The notes under the pieces are model-generated. The model had not been told where the DNA came from, did not search any database, and saw only the letters and a program-made list of their open reading frames with translations. Below, in pieces: positions 55,506 through 64,000 of a DNA stretch of 64,000 bases. Source of the stretch: Kalaharituber pfeilii (Eukaryota > Ascomycota > Pezizomycetes > Pezizales > Pezizaceae). Each line of letters starts with the position of its first letter. The stretch's first letter is position 1. The stretch is taken from the NCBI GenBank assembly GCA_015179045.1, contig WHUZ01000037.1, positions 434,001 to 498,000 on the forward strand, in the 5' to 3' direction. The translations under genes were made by a program, and so were the position numbers.

Positions 55506-58500
55506 ATGCCTCCTCACCCAGGAAATATCAAGGGCATCCCGGGTGGCGTCGACCGCTACAGCGACCGTAAGCAGCTCCGTAGCGTTATAAACACCGCCGA
55601 ATTCCGACGAAACGACGGTATCGACTCGCCACGGAATACGAAGATTCGCAATGTTAACGTCGCGGATGCGCGAGCAACCGAGCGCGACGGGGCGCTGCTA
55701 AAAAGACAGCCGACTGTTTACGAGGCAACGGGGAAGTTGCATGGGAGTGGCCTCCCGGGTCCCACGAAGCATCGGGATGATTTTAGCGAAAGCCCGGTCG
55801 TCGATGATGGTGAGTTGTACGGTATCTCATTTGGCAGCTCAAGCATGCGCATCTAAGCGCACTTAGGTATTCAAAATTGAATGGCAATAGGCTGACAAGC
55901 TACTATTTCCCCGTGCAACGGGATGGCTATATCTAATCTTTAGGGCCTTTCACCAAAGTAAAAAACGTCCGCCCTGCGCAGGGCTACAAAGAGGACATCG
56001 ACTCCTCGCCTCCCGATATTGGCGGCCTCCACCGCAAGATCGTGCTCTTCGTCGACAAGTTCTACGACAAAGTCGAGAATGCTGAAGTCGAATTCGAGGA
56101 TGTCCTTTGCCGAATTGACGGCGGGAGCCAGGCGGTACGAGACAGCCTCACCGCGGCAGCTGAGAACTCATATGGCGCGGGCGGAACGCTCCTACATGCG
56201 TGCATGGTCGGCTCGCATCTGAATATGGCCGCAGTTGACTTGAGGTTCCGGAAGCGATATCAACTGCTCAAGTACTTGACGGACAACCATCCTGAGCTGT
56301 ACATCATGCGCGACGAAGAGCTACAGAGGGTGCTAGAACTCGCCGTCAAGAAGGGCAGTGCAGCACGTTTGAAGGGCCTGAACAAGTTCGTGCAGTTCTT
56401 CATCAACAAGTTCCCAGAGCAGTCTGCAGCTCAGGTCAATGTGGATGAACCGGACCCGACGGAGGAAAATGAGGATTTAGGCTTCGATGGGGCGATGCGA
56501 ATTAAGATTTTCCAGGTAATACCCATGATTTGTAATTCCGGTATCCAGGGCGTCAGTTGTCTCGGGTTGTTGTTCCCTTACCTCAGCGAGGCGACATTGA
56601 AGATGACGGAATCTGGAACCAAGAACACGGTGCTGCATTTTGCGGTACGATACAAATACACATGTGATGAGACATTGGAGTGTCAGCAGGAACTGCTCGA
56701 GCAGATTAAGCATCTAGTTGAGAAGTACCCAGATATCATCACGCACTGGAACAGCAACCACGAGTCGCCATACTTACACAGGATCAATACGATGAGGGAG
56801 TATATAAAGGAGAATGGAGGAGACCCTTTGACGCAGATGCAGGAATTGGACGTGATCACTCACTACCTGAAGGACTTATGCATGCATCGGCCGATTGAGG
56901 AAGCTATGACTCTTCTGTATGGGCCTAGAAGGGGGCCAGGTAAGTCATACATCTCCACACACCCTGAAAACAAGTCTTCATCCCTATATAGGCTCCCAGC
57001 ACCCTCCAGCTTTCGTGATTGATATACCAAATGTTTGGGCATGCATCATATTCTAGACTACCAAATTTCTCTCAATCTTGAAGAACTCTCCCGCAGTCGA
57101 CCCATCTCCAAGCGCAAAATCGTCAGCTTCCTCAACCGCTTCCAGTTCGAGAGCATCCTCCAATACGTCCAAATCCCACGCCTTAGCCTTGCGCCGGGCG
57201 AGCCCAGTCCCTCCAACACCACCGAAACTCGAAAATCGCGCAAGGCCGGTCTAGACGGGATCGGCCGCGAGGACTGTCACTCAATCCTCTCCTACCTCGC
57301 CCAGACAAAGGGTGTGCGCAAGATCATCGAGCTGATTGTGGACGACGACCAGGATCCTCCACATAAAGATGATATCATTGTGAGTTTAGGGAGTTTTGAT
57401 ATTGAGATATTTAATTGGAAGAAGCTAGATTTGTGCACGGAGACGATATATAAGGCGGCTCCCAATGCAAATAAGATTGTCTTGTATTCAAGTGGGAATA
57501 ACGCAGTCTTGAGGAGTTGGTCATCGATTGATGGGTTAGCAGGGTTTCCTAACGTAAGCAGATTTTCAGATGTGCACTAGCTTCAGTATCTGAATGCTGC
57601 TAACAGTTGCCACTCCAACAGCTCAAAGAGGTAGAGGTCTATGTTCGCCAGGTAAGTTTCGACATTTGTAACGCTGATGCGAGACTTTGTAGGCTGATAA
57701 ACGATACCTTACAGCGTGTGGAATCTGCAGCGACGACGAAAGAGAACATCGCCCAATTCAAGAAACGCATGGCTGAGAACTGTCCCCAAGTCACTCCAGA
57801 TAACTTGTATGTTAAGATGATAAGGATCACCGAGGCCGCTGCCGTGGCAACAACTGCAACCAGCGGCAACGCACCTCCTGGAGGCGAAGTTGTCTCGTTA
57901 CACATGTGAGTGCCAAGATCCACCATTGAGCAGGCCACGCCTTAAGAATATTTTGACGAGCTTGCACGCGTTAGCAACACCTGGATGCACACCATGGAAT
58001 CCTTTGGAGTCTTCGTGCGGAACATCCCTGAATCCAGCCTCGACCCTGACCGCCGCCCCATCAAGGTCGCTGTGATCGATGACGGTATTGATGCCTTATA
58101 CAACGATGAACAGTTCGCCAATACCTTGGTGGGCGGAGAGTCCTTCTGCACTGGCCCATACAGGAAGCCGTACTTCTTCTCATCGACAGGCCACGGTACC
58201 CTCATGGCGGATTTGGTCCAGAGGGTGTGTCCGAAGGTCAAGTTGTACGTTGCGAGGTTGGATGAGATTCAGGGCGAGAACAAGATGCAGCCTACGGCGG
58301 AGTCAGCAGCGAGGGTGAGATCGACACACGCACATCGTTCCTCTCTCTTTCCTTGCCATTGGGGTTTTTTTTTTTTTTTTTTATCAATACTCGCATGCCG
58401 CCCTTCGGGCTATGGCGAGATTGCCATTGGGTTGCAAATATGCTAAGAATTGGATGACAGCTCTTACAGGCCATCCGCTGGGCCATCGACCAGGAAGTCG

Positions 58501-59105
58501 ACATCATCTCCATGTCATTGACTGTCCCTGCCAGATATGAAACTGTCATACGTCCCGCAATCGTTGAAGCAGACCAAAAGAAAATCCTTCTATTCGGCGC
58601 TGCCAGTGACCAAGGCTACAATGTCTCGGGGAAAGTCTACCCTGCTCAGTTCCGCGAGGTGTTTTGCATTGGTGCCGCAAAAGCTACAGGCCGCGTTGAC
58701 TCCGCTGCCGAGGCTCAGGCCGACTATGTGTTCCCCGGTGGGGAGTTCAGCGATATCAAGACGACCGCGATGCAAGGGACCCCTGAGCACGCATGGGGAA
58801 GCTCATTTGCAACCGCCTTGGCCTCAGGGCTAACTGCGCTCATTCTCGACTGTGCCGAGATCGTCGGATACGGGAAGCAGTACCGAAATGTTCTTCGCAT
58901 GAAGGAGAACATGGACCTGGTGTTCAGGGGGATGATTAGCGAGGGCTTCACCGTCGCAAACTCCGGGCAGGCAAAGAACCAGAGTTATATTCCGGTCACA
59001 CAGTTCTTTACCACGGATATTTCAACTGGAATGTGGGATACGGAGGGCAAGCAGCGATTCAAGAAGTTGGTTAAGAACATTTTAAGGTGTGTACCCTTAC
59101 CTTAA
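55506..59105 (+). CDS. ankyrin-like / subtilisin (S8) fusion protein
   Basis: Seven exons with closed phases: 55506-55809, 55944-56939, 57057-57553, 57622-57651 (30-bp microexon), 57715-57905, 57975-58314 and 58470-59105. The product is 997 aa. There is no signal peptide, so it is probably cytosolic. The middle region has degenerate ankyrin-like units (GTLLHACMV, LKYLTDNHPELY, NTVLHFAVRY, HLVEKYPDII). The C-terminal third is a subtilase with a complete triad: Asp708 in VAVIDDGID, His746 in STGHGTLMAD and Ser898 in GSSFATALASG, plus AIRWAIDQEVDIISMSLTV. No inhibitor prodomain is evident. S8 domains occur as executioner modules with fungal NLR-type proteins; a role with the NLR-like gene nearby is inference. 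An F1 stub sits in intron 6. The fifth intron (acceptor TTAG) and the C-terminal stop are less certain. Confidence 0.85.
58364..58420 (-). mobile_element. F1 LINE tail-only stub inside intron 6 of the subtilase gene
   Basis: TTGCCATTGGG at 58353-58363 and 58421-58431. Poly-T plus the F1 hairpin (loop GAA on the element strand). The insertion enlarges the intron from about 87 to 155 bp; donor GTGAGA and acceptor CAG are untouched. Confidence 0.9.
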
Positions 59106-59291
59106 GGTGACCTTGATTTACGTTGGCGAGGCGTCAGGCTAACGGACGATGAAGACCGGTTATCGAGAGGAAAATATGAAATGTTTATCTAGTTGAGAAT
59201 GAAAATACTGCAAGGATAGCACGTGGACATGTAAGCTTTCTTCATACAAGGATAAGAGATGTATTTTTGGAGGTATACAAAGTGGAAAACT

Positions 59292-59319
59292 TTATTATTA
59301 TTATTATTATTATTATTAT
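59292..59319. repeat. TTA trinucleotide microsatellite
   Basis: About nine consecutive TTA units. Confidence 0.95.
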
Positions 59320-59372
59320 CCTCTTCCTTTCTGTTTTTCTTTAGGTAATCTGAGGAGTCATATTCAATTGAC

Positions 59373-59828
59373 GGGCCGCGGAGCGAAGCCGGCTGGGGTT
59401 GTCATACAGACCCTTGGAGAGGCTCGGACATATGACTGGACGTTTGGCGGGGTTATTAGGAGGAAAGGGGTTACGGGCGTGGAGATGGCATTTAGGCGAC
59501 GGTGACGGCCCGAATGTAGATGGTGTGGGGAGAAGGAGGAGACAACAAGACACGTATTAGAGGAGTGCAGGGTGTGGAGAAGGAGGTGGCCCGGGGGGAA
59601 GAGCATGTTAGAAGGCCCCATCGGGGCAAAGAGGGGGAGGAGGACCCACTGAAGAAGTTGGTAGAGATGCTTGGGGAGTGAGGAGACCCGTTTCTTTAAT
59701 TCTAGTTTTATCTACTCTTCCCAGTTTTCGAGTCTGCATTCATTTATCACCATCTATGTATTTGAGACATCGCCATAGCCCGTAGGGCGGCCAGCGATTT
59801 AATGACATAAAAAAAAAAAAAAATATAT
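59373..59828 (+). mobile_element. F1 LINE 3' fragment, 13-bp TSD
   Basis: ATATTCAATTGAC at 59360-59372 and 59829-59841. Encodes LAGLLGGKGLRAWRWHLG, then the knuckle in a shifted frame (a base is lost before CRWCG), and the tail sub-type with AGCGATTTAATG (loop GTA). Confidence 0.88.
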
Positions 59829-60274
59829 ATATTCAATTGACCTCTAATATTGCAGTTATATCCTGGTCGAGATTGTTACCATTTTGGATGAAGGAAGGTA
59901 TAAATAGAGAGGGTCTGGAGGGCTTCGGCTTTGGTCGATGCATATTGAGAAGTGATTTTGGTGGCTTGACGCTGGGACTAATTTCATCTCATTTTTAATG
60001 CAATTCATAGTTGTTGTGAATCTGTAATATATATGGTTGGGGACATCTGTACGGGGAGTAAATTGCACCCCAACTTCAACGCTCTAAAGCGCAACTAAAA
60101 TAATTAGATAAAATTAGTTTCGTGTCGTAATATGATAGATCAGACAATGAAGAATAAAGTTACGAAGCGATATCTATTTATTTGATTTTTTGTTATGATG
60201 TTTCATAGAGTTGAAGATCAGGAATTTTATATGGAGAGGGGTCATAAATGTCGCCCTTTAGTAATCACCAAATA

Positions 60275-63029
60275 TAGTATATTTTTTTTTTTTTTTTTTA
60301 TATCATTTATCGCTTACCGCCCTGTGGGCTATGACGATGTGTTAGGTACATGTGATCAACAGGAACTAAATGAGATAGAGAAAATAAAATACTGGCACAC
60401 TGAAATGTAACTGAAGTCACCCTCCGTCCTCCTCCATCATCTCCATCAGCCCCTGTAGTGGGTCACCTTCTCCTTCCCTGCACTTTGGGGGTTTTCTTAT
60501 TGCTGCCATGCCCCGGGCCATTTCTTCTGCCACACTCTACACCCCTCCAGTAAATGTCCGGTGGTCTCCTCCGCCTCCCCGCACCACCTACACCCTGGGT
60601 CTGTCGCCTCCCCTATGTGATGTCTCCATGCGCGTAGTCCCTTCGCCCCAACAGTCCCGCTAGTCTCGATACTCGCGCGCCGAGTCTCTCCCGAGGTCGG
60701 TATGTCAGACCCAGTCTATTCCTTTCTCGTGCTCTCTCTCGCTTTGCCTCCTGTCTTATCCCCGCTTCTGTCACCACCTCTGCCGCGCATTGTAGCGCTG
60801 TCCCTATTCTCGCTGCCTCATCTGCTGCTTCATTTCCTGGTATACTTTTGTGACTTTTCACCCACATCACAGCCATGTCTAGGTCTCCCCTATCCAGTCG
60901 CCTTTTCCAGGCTTCCCTGAGTCTCCTCGTCGCCCCGTCTGGTGTTGGGAGTCCCTTTGCTATTGCTGACATCCTGGATATCGCGAACTTGGAATCTGTG
61001 ATGATGAGTAGCTCTCCTTCCATCCTTTCTGCAGCCTCGCTGATCGCATATATCTCCGCATCGTTGACAGTAGCCTGGGCTCCCAGATATATCGAATCCG
61101 TCTCTCCTCCGATAGATGTACCTGCTCCGGCCTTCTCTCCGATCATGCTACCGTCTGTGTATGCTGTAATCCATCCTTCTTCCACTGTGTCATCTATGTG
61201 TCTTCTCCACTCTGCCACCTCCGCGTCTCTGGACAAGGTCGGTAGGATCACTAAAGGCAATTCCCCCCCGTGTTGGAAGTTCCCTCTTAAGTACGTGCTC
61301 TCCGAGTCTTTTCTTCGTATCTCCTCTTCTTCGAACCGGAGTGCCCTTGCTTCTACCCGCTCAGCCTCAGCTCTCACGAAGGTCTCTATCGACTCCAAGT
61401 TCGCCAGGACTTCAACCACCTCTCTTCTCGTCCCCCATGGCGCCCGAATGATGCCTCGTGTGACAGTATATTGCCACTTCTCCAGGTCCCTTAGCTTTCG
61501 TTCTTTTGGAGCTCCGTGAGCGTAGTCGCTCCAGGCCCACGCCCCCCACGTCGCGATATTCCTGGCGATGCTTGTGTATAGCTGGCGCTGTTTCGCTGGG
61601 TGTAACTTTGTGAGTCTTGCTGCTGTCGCCCATGCCGCTTTGCCCAGTCTGAGTCTTTTCTGGTGGTGTTCGTCAAATTTCAGCTCCCAGTCTACATGTA
61701 ATCCGACTAGCCTGTAGGTTGGACCCTTGAATCCGACAATGAGAGTCTCGGACTTTCCCGGGCCTACCTGATATCCCTCCTCTGCCGCGTCTCTTTCCAG
61801 CAACCTTCGATGTTCTTTGATCTTTTTCCTTAGTCGGCTTATGTTGGAATCGGATATAATGCTATGAAAGTCATCGACATAGGAACGCGTGAAATTTCTT
61901 TCAGCCACCATTTCCGCCACGGGGGCTATTGCTACCAAAAAAAAAGAACTGGGGATAAAGGAGAGCCCTGTGGAGTGCCATCTGTCATATGGTGCTGCGC
62001 CCGTTTTTTGCCATCCCATATCATGTTGAACTTGCACGGTCTGAGAAAGGAATCCACGAAAGCTGCCAGGTTTGGGCATGTGTGTTTCAGACGCTCCACC
62101 ACCTTCCTTCTCCTAACAAAGTTGAAAGCCGACTTAATATCGTCACCCACCATTGCTACCCATATCCCTTCTTTGAGTCTCCGGTCTATCTCCTTTAGAG
62201 TCTGCCTCTGTAGGTCTTCCGCTCCTCTATGTGGTCTTCCACCAAGCTGCGTGTCATGAAAAAGGTGGTCCTGCCACTGTATCATGTCTGCTACAACCTT
62301 CTGTCCCAATTTTGCTACCGTGTTTAGGAGTGTGATTGGTCTCCAACTCCCCGGTAGCTCCCTTGGCTTGTTCTTCTTTCGTATCATTACCACATCGAAG
62401 CCTCTCGCGAAGTCATATACTCCATTTATATATTCTACTATCCTTTCCCGCAGGCCCCAGTATAGAGTTGTACCCCGCAGTAGTTTCAATAATCCGTATT
62501 GGACCCCGTCTGGTCCTGGAGCCGACCGAGACTTCGCTTTGCTTAAGGCTCTATCGATGGCATGCCTCGTCTCTTCCCTATCCAGAGTTATACCTTCTGG
62601 GTACAACGGAGTCTCCAGTTTCTCATCTGTATTTATGAACTGTCTCTCCTCTAAGGCGTCCGCTATCTCTTGGTCTGTGCCTGGAATGCCCATTAGATCG
62701 CGTTTCCGGAATGGGTCTCTTGCTATGCGAAAGATGTCCCATGGAGATGTTATTCTGTCCTCTTCCAGGAAGTTCGCCCAATGCTGTTTTTTCTTTTCCC
62801 TTATTATGTCTCTCAAGAGCCGTCTCGCTTTGATTTTACTTTCGTAGTCGAATCCATTCTGCTTGCGTAAAATGTACCTAGTCATTTTGCGAGCCTCCTT
62901 CACTTCCTTGTCGAACCACCTTTTGGACCTGTTGCTGATTCGTGCTTTCTTTGTGAACCGCGCTGTGAGGTCTCTTAATATCTCGTATGGGTCAGTACCT
63001 TCCGGAAGTGGTTTGTTGCCCCATTTTTC
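60275..63029 (-). mobile_element. F1-type LINE, RT to knuckle, broken
   Basis: Contains RT (SAPGPDGVQYG, WRPITLLNTVAKLGQKV, catalytic YVDD near 61880), RNase H (YTDGS, ITDSKFAI, WVKSHKSIPGNEAADEAA) and a damaged knuckle region, then an F1 tail (loop ACA) with poly-T at 60280-60299. The A9 run at 61938-61946 marks a frameshift joining the two long frames (61932-62903 and 60613-62079); another lies near 60640. The endonuclease is missing. Lower identity to the 33-36 kb copy suggests a separate subfamily. Confidence 0.88.
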
Positions 63030-63320
63030 TGTCGAGGAGAAAAGTGGACTAGAGGGAAGAAGGAGTAAATCACTGGAATTGAACGAGGTCTATGGATCTG
63101 ACTTTCCTCAACCTTGTAACGATGATTGTATTGTGTGCTATGTTCTATGCTACAGAGAAGGCCTCCTCCTCCCTCTTGATATACCCGTAATTCTCAAGTA
63201 CCCCCTTCCCCTTTTGGTAGTTTCCCAGTTCGTCAACCCGCCGAACCTTCTAGTACCCTCTCCCCTAGCCTTCCTTCCAGGTCACGTGCATTGCCAAGGT
63301 CCTCCCCAGGTTTGCGACAG
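63030..63320. other. unexplained spacer with LTR-like ends
   Basis: The segment between the LINE and the right block of TIR element B starts TGTCG and ends CGACA (291 bp), like a solo LTR. The 5-bp flanks do not match (TTTTC and GTACT), and no second copy is present. Confidence 0.25.
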
Positions 63321-64000
63321 TACTCGAGTACATAGTAGTCTAGCTAAAAATGGAAAGCAGCTAACTAAAAATGGAATAGAATATTTAGTAAGTACATCTC
63401 TTATGCAATACCCCTTTACTACTTGGTTTTATGTTGTGTGCGACTGATGCAATAGATATATGCAAGTTGACAGCTAGGCTAGGATATGTAGAGTGTGACA
63501 GAGTGATCGGGCGGTAGAAGCAGCAACAGTAGTGCGAGCAGTAGCAGCAGTGTGAGCAGTAGCAGCAGTGCGGGCAGTGGGAGTTGTAGCGTGGGAAGAA
63601 TACTGTACCTTCAAACTCGCTGCATATCATCGGGCAGAACGTGCATGTACCCATGTAAATGGAGTGCTTAGTCATCGAACCAAATGTCGCCCCTACTCCG
63701 CGTACAGATGTCCCCAACCATAGTTACCAAATTCTCACCATTCAACAGCCCCCGCAATTATCTATTCACAGCAACCACCCATTTTTCGGTTTCTTGGCAA
63801 ACGCGACCACCAGCTCCTGCTGCCAGGGAAGTCTGACCGTTCCTTATTCCCTGCACCCATGCATACATGAGACAGCAAAAGCAGGTTTTTGTACTCACTT
63901 TTTTTTAGAAGTGTGCCTGAATGGGGTACAGGTTGAAAAGAAACATCATTTTTGAATTCCGACATTGACGTTGCTCACGGCGTTTTCGTGTCGTGGCGTC

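Larger units (their letters stand above)
60032..63722. mobile_element. TIR element B, copy 2, containing a LINE
   Basis: TIR TATGGTTGGGGACATCTGTA and its inverse at 63703-63722, continuing to GGAGTA (28 of 29 bases). It is TA-flanked. Outer blocks 60032-60270 and about 63321-63722 match copy 1 at 20.7-22.5 kb. Net size is about 0.65 kb, no own ORF. A CAGTAGCAGCAGTG-type repeat lies in the right part. Confidence 0.85.

Noticed and set aside
63030..63320. Solo LTR
   Set aside because: TG...CA ends are present but there is no matching TSD and no second copy in the window; kept only as an unexplained spacer.

Overview
This window reads as filamentous ascomycete (Pezizomycotina-type) genomic DNA. 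The host genes have short GT-AG introns of about 55-155 bp. Their families are typically fungal: a Zn2Cys6 regulator, an RTA1-like 7-TM protein, a TOK-type K+ channel, a large NACHT/ankyrin NLR-like protein and a subtilase with an ankyrin-like N-terminus. About half of the window is transposable-element DNA, much of it nested. I cannot name the species from sequence alone.

Layout: 1-5 kb is a frame-shifted unrecognised coding region plus LINE debris. 5.6-10.1 kb carries two minus-strand genes (Zn2Cys6 factor, RTA1-like protein). 10-16.7 kb is gene-poor, with one candidate small secreted peptide and a LINE fragment. 16.8-18 kb is a cysteine-rich single-pass membrane protein. 18.5-28.4 kb is a TE nest containing a tRNA-Glu(CTC) gene with an intron. 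28.4-30.3 kb is the K+ channel. 31.9-38.0 kb is one small TIR element inflated to 6 kb by later insertions. 38.7-40.4 kb is a secreted M35-like metallopeptidase rebuilt from four exons. 42.0-48.0 kb is the NLR-like gene, followed by an unrecognised gene at 49.5-50.5 kb. 50.7-54.0 kb is a second copy of the inflated TIR element, carrying a decayed pogo/Fot1-type transposon. 55.5-59.1 kb is the ankyrin-like/subtilisin gene. 59.4-63.7 kb is a TIR element holding a broken LINE.

Two LINE families dominate. Family 1 (F1) has AP-endonuclease, reverse transcriptase, RNase H and a C-terminal Cys/His knuckle, and ends in a hairpin around CCATAGCCCATAGGGCGGC followed by poly-A. Family 2 (F2) has a different knuckle and ends with CCCTGCCATGGCGAACAGC then a poly-A run. 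Most copies are extreme 5' truncations. Many keep only the last 40-100 bp plus poly-A, yet still have perfect 10-17 bp target-site duplications (TSDs). No copy here is intact.

The most interesting points are: the abundance of these tail-only LINE stubs and the conserved 3' hairpin; two elements in which an ORF1 fragment is joined directly to the LINE tail; several apparently undescribed non-autonomous TIR elements whose nesting order can be read from empty sites; and the NLR - unknown - subtilase cluster, a plausible allorecognition or innate-immunity locus. Exon structures were built by eye from splice signals and frame continuity and are inference.
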